This document shows positions 22,919 to 35,151 of a stretch of DNA of 64,000 nt, piece after piece; positions within the stretch are counted from its first letter, which is position 1, and each line of letters opens with the position of its first letter. The notes under the pieces were generated by a model. That model did no database searches. It saw only the letters and a program-made list of their open reading frames with translations, and had not been told where the DNA came from. Position numbers and translations under genes: made by a program. The DNA comes from Pisolithus tinctorius (taxonomy: Eukaryota > Basidiomycota > Agaricomycetes > Boletales > Pisolithaceae): positions 124,001-188,000 of the forward strand of contig JANFAH010000006.1 in the NCBI GenBank assembly GCA_024663395.1. Direction: 5' to 3'.

Positions 22919-25059
22919 ATGCCAGATACTCCTCCATCTCACCCACCATCTCCGCCCTCTCCGTCGCCTGCATCTCCCCAGACCATGAGCTCCCTCGAAA
23001 ACGAGGACGAGAGTGTCCGTATTGCCATTCGAGCACTGGGAGATATGAAAAACGGTGCTCGCGCATCGTCGTCATCATGCAAGTCTCGTTGTCACCTCGT
23101 TTTGTCATTTAAATTGGCCCTTGACGTCGTTTTACACATATCTAGTCACTACTAATCATGCTAACACGACCTCTTCATCGTCCCCCCAATATGACGTCTC
23201 CCCTGACTTCGTGTCACGGGTCTCTAATCTGCCAATCGTAAATACCGCACTGCGGGCGTACGAACAAGGAAAAGCTAGTTCACGAGTCGTGAAGGTATGT
23301 CCGTGGTGATATGCGATTTAAAATAGCAATGTATCTTACATCTTGGAACTCTCGATCTCATCTAGTATGGAGCGGAGATGATGGAGTCATCCGTTAAGAG
23401 TATATCCCGGCCCGTAATCGAGCGACTGCCTGTCGAGCAACTCGACGAATTTGCCTGCCGACAATTGGACAAGGTATGTAGATCTGACTTCGTGTCCGTC
23501 CGCCGTCGATTTATCGAGTATTGCGTAATATGTAGTTGGAGAGATACCGCCGACCGTCAAGTGTCGATTCAGACAGGATGCAAGTTGATCAGATTGAACA
23601 TCATCCTCGACACCAACGGCATTCTCAGTCCCCGAGCGATCGTAAGTCCCTCTCTGAGTCTAAATATGGTCTTTCCTAATACAGCCAAGATCACGCCACA
23701 AACCCCAACGAATTGCAAAGTGGTGGTAGCCGTACACCGACGCCCCGATCACAGGTTCCTGACGCGGCGCCCCCGGACCAGGACGGGCAAGCCGTCGTAC
23801 AACGAAGTCGATGGCAAGCTGTTCTCCTCGAAGCTGGGGGCATTGGTGCGGCCGTTAGTGAGGAGAGTATGCGGAGACTGAAGTATTGTCTCCAGTGGCT
23901 TCAAGTACTTTTTTCGTTGTTAATTTAGGGGTCACGTCATGTACTGATGACGGCATTTGGATCCGCAGTATGCGACTGCCCATATTGATGCACAAATCGT
24001 TATCTTGCGCGACTTCATCGCATCGCTCCAGCCGGATGGGACCGCCGCTTCTCATTCCGCCGACCCATATGTATCTCCAACACACATGCGCACATTGACA
24101 GATGTGCGCCGAGACGTCGTTCACACCGTCAGGCAGGTCGTAGGTGTAGTGAGCGAGTATGCTGGCGGAGCGCTTCCCGAACCTGCACGCGTGCGCGTGC
24201 GAGGATTCATTCTGCATCTGCCCCAGCGCTGGGCGAGTGCAAGTGCGTCTGTGCCTCATTCGCAGGGTATACCTGATGGTGCGCCGGGTGCAAAATCGGT
24301 AGCGGGTGCCTCTACCGGGAGTGCAGCGCGTCGTGGACGGAGCACTCGGCATCTGAGGGAACGTAGTGCCGGCGGTCCGGATAGATCGATGTCTGGTACG
24401 CCCGCATCGAGTCGGGCGGCGTCGCCTATCACATCGCAACGTGGTGGACGCTCTCCCACTGCTAGTGCAGTCACTCGGGCTGCTCAGCAAATCTTGACGC
24501 TTGCAACGGAGAGCTTGGATATGATGAGAGGCGTGACGGGCGTAGTAAAAGAGTCACTTGATCGTGCTGATGCGTGCGTGAGGTCGTCTGCCGTTTCGTG
24601 TCATGAATTGACATGTCCCTTTGTTACAGATGGGTAGAAAGGTTACGTGTCGTTGGCTTGCAGCGTCAACAGGAGTCTCAGGTCACGCAAGAACGGCTGG
24701 AGTATCCGTCCTCATTCACATCCATATCTGGGTCGACGTCCACTTCGATATCTATCGGATCCTCGTCGCTTACGGACCATCGGCAGTCATTGCCGGGGTT
24801 GTCATCGACACCGTCGACGCCTGCCCAAGCTAGCACGCCATTTTCTGTACCGTCCACTCCAGCGGCGTATGCTTCACCTGATGGGATGGCACGGGGGATT
24901 CAACTTATGGAGGGACCCTCGCTCAGTGACCTACGATTGGATGGGGACAGCGAGCACGATGCTACGAGCGGAGGTGGGGGTCAAGCTCCGAAGAATGGAA
25001 AAGGCAAGGAGCGGGCCTGGTCGCAGGCCTCGAGCTCTGAATATGACTCTGCACGATGA
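22919..25059 (+). CDS. Opi1-domain transcriptional regulator
   Basis: Homologue of yeast Opi1, the repressor of phospholipid and inositol biosynthesis genes that is held at the ER by phosphatidic acid. Exons: 22919-23078, 23146-23294, 23366-23473, 23536-23641, 23690-23904, 23969-24573, 24630-25059, giving 590 residues. The Opi1 domain is visible as LPIVNTALRAYEQGKASSR, KYGAEMMESSVKSISRPVI, ERLPVEQLDEFACRQLDK and RLKYCLQWLQYATAHIDAQI. A later helical region with LDMMRGVTGVVKESLDRAD follows a Ser-rich linker, and the C-terminus is Ser/Pro-rich. The first intron is GC-AG (GCAAGT donor at 23079), and exon 5 uses the second of two nearby AGs (23689) to keep frame. Its neighbour downstream is an ER-type membrane protein. 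The family call is good; regulation of inositol or lipid genes here is by analogy. Confidence 0.82.
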
Positions 25060-25321
25060 AAACGATCGAGTTCTACTTATGCTTATGTCCCGTGCCTGGT
25101 CGAGTTGACATGTTCAAGGTGGATGAAATTTCCGACGGAGCTTTTTTTATGTCTGAGGCCGTTAATTTGGAATATCTCAGATTCCGCTTTGCTCGAGGGG
25201 CTTGTGGTGGATGAGTTTTGGCTCCGCAGGTGGGGATCACTGATAGGGGGTAATTTGGAATTATGTAATCATCGGATCAGCTTTGTGCTTATTACGACTA
25301 CCCTATGACATACGCAGAGAC

Positions 25322-25991
25322 ATGCAACTCTTCGACGTCAATGTTGGGAATGTGTCATGGCCGTCTTTATATAACCCCATCATCGACCTGATAGGTGGTG
25401 ATAATGCTCCGCCTGTTGAGCCAGGAGGAAAGTATCTCACCCAAGCAGATGGTAAGTGGGCGTATCAGTCTCACGTCCCTGCAAAGCACCGACACGGACA
25501 CCCCAGACGTATTCCGCTTCACTCTCTACTGGACGCTCATCTTCCATGTGCCTTTGTACGTTCTCGTTGGGACGTATGCCTTCTTCAACGTGTTGTTCCC
25601 GCCTGCACGAGGGCGCCTGCGTCGGTCACGATTTCGTACATTGGCGCGCACGGGTGTTAGTTCAGAAGGAGAATCGGTGCCCATGAACCCTCTGCCGAAT
25701 CTACATCCAAATTCTGCGTATACGACAGCACCGCCGGCCTCCCATCCCAGTGCAGAGACGTTATCAACTTCACCTAGACGAGTTGGTAAACGGCTCAACG
25801 TGGGGCGCACGCGATTGATGTTTGCATTGATCATCTTTCTCTCGTTTGTCGGTCTGGGCATCGTCAGCGCTGTCGCTGGTGCTGCGGTGATGGGTTTCGT
25901 GATTGCGGGCGTATACAAGGCGGGTGGGTTCTGGGTTTCGACGTGGGTGTTGTTAGTCTTTGTTCCGCTTCTCGGACTAATTGCTAAGTAA
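25322..25991 (+). CDS. TMEM170-like integral membrane protein
   Basis: 204-residue membrane protein in two exons, 25322-25451 and 25507-25991. It has three hydrophobic spans: FTLYWTLIFHVPLYVLVGTY (about 46-70), MFALIIFLSFVGLGIVSAVA (about 140-160, continuing into GAAVMGFVIAGVY) and STWVLLVFVPLLGLI near the C-terminus. The motif FHVPLYVLV followed far downstream by AGVYKAGGF resembles TMEM170 proteins (FHVPAGLLA, AGVYRAAGK), which act in ER and nuclear-envelope morphology in animals. A Ser/Pro-rich cytosolic loop separates spans 1 and 2. It lies 262 bases downstream of the Opi1-like gene on the same strand. TMEM170 membership is inference from short motifs. Confidence 0.65.
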
Positions 25992-28136
25992 CGTTTGGGT
26001 ACATATGTACAGATGGGTCCCATTTGTATGGGCTGTTATACATGCCTTAGTGGGACTACTCGGGTCTGTGCTTTCTTTGTCTTGTGTTTATACCTTTGCT
26101 AGCACTGACGCGTGTTCATTTGGCATGTCATAGGATATGGCCTTCTGTTATCGAGATCATATGATGACGCTCATTGGGATCTTTGCTTTCCCTCGTGGAT
26201 CTTATCCGATACGGATGGCGTACGTGTGCGTACGCGTGTACTTTCTTATGTTGGTTGGAGCGATAGGCTAAGAGGTATGTTTATAGGCGTGGCGATAAAG
26301 TTATAAACGCACAAATGACGCATATTTCCCGTGCAGGTGTCCTCCATGGTAATACTACTCGATGGAATCTAGAAGAAATTACCGGAACTGTTGGCATTTT
26401 ATCTAGGGACCCGCTCTGTCTTATCAGACTCGAGCGTAGATCGACGGCATGAGCACTTTGGCCATTGGGTTTTGCGGTGATGGCATGTCGACAGCCGGGT
26501 TTCGCCGGAGCGGCGTTAAGCACCAGAACAGAAGGGAAGTATGTACATACTTGTACCAGATTGGATTGGTGAGCAATGTTAGCTCCGTGGGCTGCGTTAT
26601 TTTTTGGCTGCGCAAGAGGGTGGCTACGTGGGTGGAATAAGGTTGGATAGCATGGTTGGGACCGGAGTTGCTATATGTTTGGTTCAGTGACAGCCTCGTG
26701 ATCGTCACTGGAGTCTGTTGGCTGCATGTTGCGGGGACTTGGGCGGGTTGTATTCGTGTCATGCATGTCATGAGCGGAGATGCTGCTCGGCGACGATTTT
26801 AGTGGTCTGCGTCATGACGGTAGCCCTGGGTCTAGATCGCCATTACCCGACCGATTGGCTGTGAGCGGTCAGGCGTTCAAAGGGCGTGCTCTGCTGGATA
26901 TTGAATCTCGATTATCTGGGCGTCTCTGCGAGAATACATATGTATAGACAAGGTTCAATGATTTGATGATTCATCACTGGTGAATTCTCTTCTATCAATA
27001 TTGAAAAATTTCCTCCTCTTCTTCCGCGGACACAAATGGAGCGTTAGGGCAACCAATCTCCGGGGAAACACTCGACTGCTGTCTGATTGAGTAAAATTTT
27101 TGACAGCCGAATATCGCGACCGCTATTTTTTTTCTGACAGGTCGAACGGAACCAAGAACGGAAAATTTAAGGTGTCGGAAGCAAATATGGGTTGGCTGAC
27201 GCTGACCAGTGCTGTACTTTGCACTATCTTATCTCCAACAAGAAAAGTGGCCGACGCCGCGCGTCTGATAAGTAAGTAAACGTGGGGTAAAACATCAGGG
27301 CCACCGCGATGCACGTCCCACGAGGCTGGATACTATCGCCTGCGTCGACCCGAGGTGTGTGCGTGTGCGTGCGTGCGACTTGGAGCATGTTGATGTCGTA
27401 CTGTACTTACGCAGGCGGTGTTTTGTCAGCACCAAGGCCGGGCAACTCCTCCTGACCGGTCGTCCGGCATATGAACCGCTTCATTTATCCCCAGTTCCCA
27501 AAGGGACACGAGTACGCCACTGCGATGTACCCTACCAACGGAAGAACTGTTGCTAATGAACGGATGATAACGAGTGGGAAACGCGACTGGAGTGGGCGGG
27601 GGGGAGATAAGATTTGCCTGGTTAGGTAATCAGCCGCACCTGAGACCAAAGTCATCACGTATGCGTCTTATGTAATGGGACACGTATTATATCCGCTGAT
27701 ATTTTTCCTAGTGGTGAAAAAATATAATCTGAGCGGTCGAATGTCGAATGCGGGGCCAGATACAAGTTACAAGTGCAGAACAGATGTGAATTATGGGCTG
27801 GCTAAATTGTGTGAAGAAGCGGACTCGAATAAGGAACAGTGGTTATCTTTGAAACGGGTGTGATCTGATTGGTCGGCTGGAGACTTATCGGCTCCCATTC
27901 AAAATCTGGCTGTGGTCCATCCAAGTTGCCCCGCTCTCTCTCGTCCACCCCCTTCTACCGCTATTACTGCCACCACGGCTACTTAGTACTACTCGTCGCC
28001 ACCTACCCCGTCGTCCGTCTTGTCGTCTGTTCTTGACTTGGATTTGTCCAGCTGATCCTCGCCGAACAGTGTTCCTCTAATCACCAATCTTAACTTCTAC
28101 CCGTAATCGTATCTGATAGTGCCCCGCGAAAAAAAA
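25992..28136. other. Long intergenic region upstream of GATA regulator
   Basis: About 2.1 kb with no recognised gene. Open frames are short and overlapping. The last 200 bases upstream of the GATA gene are CT-rich (CTCTCTCGTCCACCCCCTTC near 27935), typical of fungal promoters and 5' UTRs. An upstream region of this size fits a tightly regulated transcription factor. Confidence 0.5.
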
Positions 28137-31100
28137 ATGTCGCCAATCGTAATGGAACAACCCCCCGCTCTGAGCATGCACCACCTTTCTCGTCTGCAGC
28201 AGACGCCGTTCTCTCCGAACGGCCCTGCCGACCAGCACACCGCGTCGTCTCTCCAACACGACCACGTCCTCCAGCATGCCGACCACGCTCACCCCCTTCA
28301 CCAGCGCATCAGTTCCGCGGAGTTCACCTCCTACGAACAGCTGTTGCAGCACCAGAAGGACCGCCAGCATCCCGACGACGACGCGCTGGGTGACTTGGAC
28401 CCTACTGGCTCGCCCACCGTCGATCCGCCTCAGCACCCACCTTCACATCATTCGCCATCTTCTCAGCAACAGCCTTCACCTCAGCATCAGCAACAGCCCC
28501 AGGCGCCTACTCAACAGCCTGCTGCACAGCAGCAACAGCAACCGTCGCGCCCACAGTGCACAAACTGCGGCACTTTAGACACGCCCCTTTGGAGACGCGA
28601 CACTGAAGGCAAGACCATCTGCAATGCTTGCGGTGAGTCGTCCTCTTCGTTTTCATCTCATCTCTCTGCTCCTGTTTCATTTCCCCCTCCATCGCCGTCA
28701 CGTGCCTTTCATAACGCTTTTTGGGTCCCGGGTACCCATTTTGTCAATAACACGCACCAGACATCCGTCCTCGATGCTATATCGCGTCTTTCGTCATCGT
28801 CATCATGAACCTTGATGGTGCACCCTTGCGGCTCCATCTGCACTGCGTGTTCTCGGCATGTTTCTTGGTCAACGTGATGGCGATTGGATTTTGGGCTCTC
28901 TTTTTCCTACGCTTCTGTTTCCCTCGCTTCCTTACTGCTTGCACTAGTTTCCTTTTCCCCTTTATTTTCCGCTATCTTACCCTTACCTTACACTTGCCGT
29001 GCTGGCTTGTTTATGTCCTCCGTCCGTCCGTTTGGCTTGTTGTCCGTCTGTCTGTTGAACGCAGTGTGCTGATGATGAGAATGATTGGAAATGTGTCCGA
29101 CTCGTGGGCAACTTTGCTTGGGGGTTCTGGCTGTCCTGTTCTCTCTTGTCGATAGGTCTTTACCTCAAATCACGCAAGGTGGCTCGCCCCACTTCTTTGG
29201 CCCGCACTCCAACTCCTACCGTCGTTGCTTCATCTACTAACGCATCGACTGCTACCAACTCCATTCCTACACCCAACTCCCCTGTCCCTTCCTCAAACGG
29301 TACAGGCGACAACATGACAAATCAAAATCAACCATCTCCGTCATCGTCGTCTAACCAAAATCAGCAGTCCCCCACTAAACCTTCGAATGATCAATCCGTC
29401 TCATCGCATAAACCGGAAGGTCCGAGCAAGCCTTCCAAATCCAAGACATCGTCCACATCGTCACCGTCAACCAAGTTGACGGGTAATAACACAGGTGCGC
29501 CACTCTTGAATGCTGGAGGGGGCACGTGCCCTGGAGATGGGCGGTGCGATGGCACTGGCGGATCCAGCGCGTGTGCGGGATGCCCGACGCTGAATAATTC
29601 GCTTGCAGTGGGCAGAATGGAGGTTGATGCCGTTGCTTCTACCGGTGCTGGCAGAGAGGAGGGCGCTCCATCGCCGTCTGCTGCTCCCCAGTCGCCACCA
29701 GCTGGTGCCGTGGCTGTTAATATGTCATCCCCTGGAGTAGATGCGGAGAGCAGTCCCTCTGCTGGGCCTGCCGTCGCCACTGCTACTGGAAGCGGTGGGG
29801 GTGCGGGGACTCCCGTTGGTGGGAAGAAGGGGAACAAGACTGCTGTTGGTGCCTTGAGTTGCGCGAACTGCGGTACGAGCACTACGCCGCTTTGGAGGAG
29901 GGATGATGTAGGGAACAATATTTGCAACGCTTGTGGTGAGTGGTTGTTTCTCTCACAGATCCCCCGCCCTCTGTCGCGGGACTTCGTTTTTTTCGTGTTT
30001 TTTTCCCTTGCTGCTATGTTTTTTCTTTCCCTTTCTCGGTGTGAGATGGGGTCGCATGTAGCTATGCCTACAGGGTGGGTTGCGGGTGGGTTGCGTGGAT
30101 ATCGCCACCCGTTCTCCACATCGCGTCACGGTCCTGTGCCGCACGCTTGGGTAAATGTATCTGACGCTGCACGCACGTTTTCTGCGCGTCTTCGCCTTGT
30201 TCCGACCCTGCACATATCTTTTTCCACTCTTTCCACTCTTTTTCCGGCTTTCCTCCGCTCGCCCCCCGTTGCCTCTGCTGTCCCAATTCTGGCCGTCGCT
30301 CGCGGCTTTCGCTTCCCTAGGGCAGCGAGATCGCGGGTAGTCCCTGGATGGGAGGCGAGCAGACGATTCCCACGTTTATCTTATCTCCGATGATGAACGG
30401 AGAATTCCTTGCCTACGGGTGGGCGCTATCCATTTGCGTATTCCCGCACTGTCACTGCTTTCTGTCTTTTTTTTTCCCTTCCGGGTTAACCCGATCTGTT
30501 GGCGATCGATTGACGACACGCGTTTGCACTGGCAGGTCTGTACTTCAAGTTGCATGGCACACATCGGCCGAATTCCATGAAGAAGACGGTGATAAAGCGC
30601 CGCAAGCGAGTGCCCGCGGCTGCGGGCATGTCCTCCGCGCGGATCACAGACCACCAAGCTGCCGAGGCGCTCGCAGGGCTCGGTCAATCTGGCGGCAGCC
30701 AGCATACTAATACGGGTGGTGAAGAGAGCGATGCTGATGGTCTTGAGGAACCGCAACCACGCCGGAAGCGCGCGCGGAGGGGCAGGAGTGATCGTGAGAA
30801 GGGAAGGCTTAGAGAAAAGGATGAAGATGAGGATATGGGCGAGCCAGAGGACGGGGATGATAACCTGAGCGGAAGTATGGGGAGGGCACGCAAGGGTGGT
30901 GGTGAGTAATTGATTTTTTTTTACTGTTTCGGTAGATCATGACAAGGATGCTAACAACGTTCGTTAGTCGGACTTAGCATACAGCAGATCGCGGAGGCAC
31001 TTGGGGAGCGTGGACACTCGTTAGCAAGGGGTGCTGCCATCCAGTCTGGCGCTTCTCAAGCCGATATGGACAGGGTTGCACATCAACTCGCGCGCTCGGG

Positions 31101-31815
31101 CCATGGCTTCATTGCCGCGCCGCATCCAGGCCTCGATCTTCCCCCGCTCAACGCAGCGCTCGGTGAGCGGTATGGCTACGGCCCGCTAGGACTCGTGGGT
31201 GCGCGGGACTTTGGCGGTGCACCGTCGAGCTATATCCGATCTGGTTCGAACGCGCCCAGCCGCACTCATTCGCCCCTGAACCCAGGGATCGCAGCAGCGG
31301 CCGCCGCTGCCGTAGGGTATGTCTTACCCCCACCGCACGCGATCGGCCATCCATACTATACGCTGGGAGGCCATCACGTACATACGCCACCTCCCGTTCT
31401 CCATGAGGCGATGATGAACGGTATGTTGGGAAGTGGTGTGCCCACGCTCAAGGAGTTACAGCAACACTATGTCGAGTTGCAAGAACAGCGGAGGAAGTTT
31501 GAGGAGATGATCGAGAAGACAGATCGGATGATGGCAGGTGTGAAGAGGGGGATTGATGAGATGTTGAATGCCTCTCAGCCGCAACAGCAATCGCCGTCTC
31601 AAGCACCTTCACAATCCCAAGCCTTGACGTCCTCTCCGCAGCCGTCACAGCAGCAGCAATCGCCAGTGTTACAGCCACAACAAGCTGCGTCTGCACACGC
31701 TTCCACCGAGCAGCCATCTGCAACCCCTGTGAACGTTGGTAGGCCTGGAGATCGCAGCCGCGAGTCGATTTGGCCCGTTTCTCCTGCTGTTGGCGAGACT
31801 GCCTCTCGCGAATGA
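28137..31815 (+). CDS. Two-finger GATA iron regulator (Urbs1/SRE/Fep1 type)
   Basis: GATA transcription factor of 829 residues, expected to repress siderophore and iron-uptake genes when iron is plentiful. Exons: 28137-28632, 29156-29935, 30536-30901, 30968-31815. Finger 1 spans Cys141 to Cys165 (CTNCGTLDTPLWRRD..CNACG) and finger 2 Cys401 to Cys425 (CANCGTSTTPLWRRD..CNACG), both C-x2-C-x17-C-x2-C. Between them, at about 290-308, is CPGDGRCDGTGGSSACAGC. This is the C-x5-C-x8-C-x2-C cysteine-rich region that senses iron in Urbs1, SreA and Fep1 and is diagnostic for this class. After finger 2 come LYFKLHGTHRPNSMKK, an acidic/basic linker, poly-Ala and a C-terminal coiled coil (ELQEQRRKFEEMIEKTDRMM). 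The N-terminus is Gln/Pro/His-rich. The two long introns (523 and 600 bases) both interrupt the finger right after its last Cys. Start: the first ATG (28137); an upstream GTG frame is ignored. Confidence 0.92.
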
Positions 31816-34072
31816 ATACTTCTCTGATCACTATTTTATTTTATTTTTCTGACTACATCTTCTGCTACCTCCATGCGTTCCCCCTATGCCCAATATGCAC
31901 GATGCCGATACCCTCCACGCTTCCAAAAACCAGTATGTCCTCGCTCTCGTTCCACTCGTTTTCCTATCTCTCTTTTGCTATCGTTACCACCGTATCATAT
32001 TTTATTGTTTGTTTCGTTCTGTTTGCAGCCCCGCTCGCACCTCTCCCATTTTAGCTTTCTTTATGGACGTTGCTTCGTCTGTCAGCGAAGTACTTTTTTT
32101 GTTTCTCTCGTGGAGGTTGGTCTTTTTTTTTTTTCTTTTTCTTTTGTCTCCCGTTTCGGACCTCCACTGCTGCCTTTTCCATCCCCGTCTCCTTTTTTAC
32201 ACATTTTTTTCTTCCTGTCGAACATAACTTTATGACCCATCATACATATATTACTATGCTCTTTTTAAACACGCCTTTTCTCATTACATTCACGGCTTTT
32301 CCTTCCTTCTCTGCCTTCTTCACCCCACTCTTACCCCTTTCATATGGATCCGCGTTACCTTTCTCGTCTACTAGCGACTCACTTGTGACGTCTATCGCGT
32401 TTCCTGTTTCGCCCGCTTCTTTCATCTGTTTTCCCCCTTTCTTGCGATATGGTTTTGGTCTCTCCCGTGATATATAGTGTCTATTATTTGTGAATGCGTT
32501 ATAGTGTAGATCACGTTTTAAATGTTATGGAGTGTTGCTTTCTCATTTTGGACCTGGCTGGAGCTCTTATATTTGAGATTGAGTTCAGATCTGGTGAGTG
32601 CAGGGATACATACGTACTACGCTAACTGTATGGATGTGATTTTCATCCACGTGCGCAGAACACGCTGAGAGTGAGATGCCATCACGACGTCATTGCAGCC
32701 AGCTGAGTACGTTTGACTTGGTGACATCGTTCACAAGGTTGAGGGGTTTTGGCAGGCCATGAGGTCACTTGCAGTGCCTCCACATGCGCCAATGTGCATG
32801 TCTGGATGTGTCTGTCGGGCGCTAGGTGGATCAGCCTCAATTTCCGACGTAACCAGCCATGCAAAGTTCCGTCCCTGTTTGTATCGAGCAGCCAACCCGC
32901 AACTATTCCCCCCCCCATGGCTTCTGTGGATGATGGCGGGGTGAGACTCGGCCGACTTTGTGAACTAGTGTACTAAGCTATACCACAAAGTTTCAAGGCC
33001 GCCTACCTTGAGCCATCGCTTTTACGTATGCCTGAAACTGACTCGATCTGGCTCTCGATGGTTTAACCCCACTTCCAAGGTAACTCCCCCTCTTCCCCCT
33101 CACGCATAAGTTCAGAGTGGTCGCATTCAAGAACTTTAATCGGGGGTTGGACATCGCCCGGACGAATTGTGCATGGGGCTTGCATTGGTGCTAGTGAAAG
33201 TTCGCTATCCTAATAAATCCGCACCACTGTTTCTATCTCCCTGACGTACCCCCGCACATCGGTTCTGATGACCCCTTCAATTTTATCAGTGGCCATTTCG
33301 CATCGCTCTTATAGCGGACTCGATAATTGCAAATAATGACAAGGTTGCGCCTGCGTACCCATTTGAATCTATATTACCCGATGTTTGAATGCCACTGCGA
33401 AGATCCCCCAACGGTAGGGGGTTCCCTAAGGCCATTTGGGCGAGTTCTCAAATCCTCAAGACACCCCATCAAGCTTCTTTTATAAAGCCAAATATGTCTA
33501 AAGCCTTGTCGGTGGCCGCCCCCTCCCCTCCTCCTTTATAGGTGAGTAATCGGTGAAGTAGATGCGATGGCCACCTAGGGACAAAGTCAGTAGTCTAACT
33601 TATCCAGGTGTGCTCCCCACACATGTTTACTTCCATTCGGCCTAGCCGCATCGAAGGTAGTTACATACCACGAATCAAAAATTTAGCTCTGCACTTGGAA
33701 GCATTGAGTTTATACTCTGCAAGGTTCGTGTTTGAAGCGTACTAGCCGAAGGGTTTCCAATTACCATCCTTATGCCTAGACTTTCTGGACGAATGAGCAC
33801 GTACTTGCCGGAATATTATCGCGAGTCTCACTGACTTTTTGTGGCGCAACGACTGGTCCTGTAAGAAGTCGGCAATCTTTTCACACTCCTTCTACGAAGT
33901 AGTTCTACATGAATACGTACAACCAGTCTCGCGAAGTGCGAGGACCTAGAGAGGAATTAATTCATTGCAAGACTAGTCCCCCAGATCGTTGTGAAACGCA
34001 CTGACAGACAGCCTAAACACTCGAAAGGCCGGAGGGGGGAAGATCGTTATTGCTGTGTCTTTAAAGTGCGTA
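31816..34072. other. 3' UTR and intergenic tract
   Basis: 31816-32480 is strongly pyrimidine-rich on the plus strand (runs of T and CT), probably the 3' UTR of the GATA gene. The overlapping open frames here are composition artefacts. 32480-34072 contains no recognisable gene, repeat or RNA. Confidence 0.5.
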
Positions 34073-34614
34073 TCAATGGCGGACTTGCAAGCATCTCAAG
34101 TTCCTTGGAAAGTCTGGCGAGATTTCAGTGTGTTTATGCGTACTATTTGGACGTGAGTGACGACGCCAAAATTGATAAAGTCGACGTCGTCATACGTGTC
34201 CCGAAACTGTCAAGGTAGGGACCCAGAAACCAAGTACTTGTGGTTATTACGACGATGCCGAGTCGGACGCTTTCCATTAGGCAGGACTGACACGAGGTTC
34301 GCGTGCGGATACTGAGGCCCGTGGCTCGTAGAACACTAGGCGGTGCGCAAAAGAAACTGTCACTGTGCACTTCCGGTATCTAGATAGCGCATCGTGGAGT
34401 GCGATGTGCATTGGTACGGTTAATTTCCTTTCAATTAAGTTTCCTCTTCCCATTCGTTACGTTTCAAGGATTCGCACCAGAACTGAATACTGCCGATTTC
34501 CGTATAACCAATCCGGAAGTCGACTACGCCATTCTTGGATTTTCAGTGCTATTCACGAGGGAAGATGATCCTTGGTATGAGATCCAGATGGACAGTGAAG
34601 GCAGTACGGCGTGA
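34073..34614 (+). other. Possible small spliced coding region
   Basis: Exon-like pieces without a family. ATG at 34077 opens MADLQASQVPWKVWRDFSVF and reaches an AC/GTGAGT donor at about 34153. 34206 onward could continue as DPETKYLWLLRRC. 34471-34614 follows a CAAG acceptor and reads FAPELNTADFRITNPEVDYA to a stop after DSEGSTA. The joins between them are ambiguous in frame, so this may be a decayed gene. Confidence 0.25.
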
Positions 34615-35151
34615 CGGACTGAATTTGTCTCTACCACGACTTCGAAAACACAGCTTAGAGACCTTCTCGAGAAGAATGAATTGTCACCAAATACGTACGA
34701 TGACGAGCCAGGAATGAATTTGGCCTGAACTGGGGGATCGATTTAATAAAGATCTACTCAGGCTTGCCACAGGAGGATGGATGTAGCGGGCAGGCCATGT
34801 AGAAGCACCAGTTAATCACGTAAACCGAAATTCGAATTAGTATAAACCGCTTAATCGACTCAAGCTCAGAGCACTCGGCCGACCATGATTATGCACGAAA
34901 GAATGAGCATGGGAAGGCATAATCATGTATTCGACGCATGCAATAGGGTTCGAGACTGCGGGGAGAACATAAGGCAAGTGATAAGCTTGAGAATGATACA
35001 AACAGCGATGATAGTCAATAGAAGGACGGCTCCTGCGTCCGTCCCACCGGGGAATCGGGGAGGTGTGGTTCAGGAAAGTGGTAAGCCTGTCTGTCTCTCA
35101 ACCGCTACCTCCTCTCCCATTCTCCTCTTTCCCTCCCGTTAGCCTCCTGAC
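34615..35151. other. Intergenic, no feature seen
   Basis: Between the weak coding candidate and the eL37 stop codon. Nothing was recognised apart from a pyrimidine-rich stretch at 35090-35140, which is the 3' flank of the ribosomal protein gene on the opposite strand. Confidence 0.45.

Noticed and set aside
28693..29155. Separate small membrane-protein gene inside the first GATA intron
   Set aside because: The F/L-rich frames arise from pyrimidine-rich intron sequence. The intron is defined by both halves of the finger and its basic tail.
29391..30119. 242-codon minus-strand frame
   Set aside because: Antisense shadow of the second exon and second intron of the iron-regulator gene, which is supported by conserved zinc fingers.
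31770..32477. Overlapping F/L/S-rich plus-strand frames of 94-135 codons
   Set aside because: Three overlapping frames in a CT-rich 3' UTR; composition explains the open frames.
34943..34960. tRNA B-box-like GGGTTCGAGAC
   Set aside because: No matching A box or cloverleaf arms could be found at the required distance.
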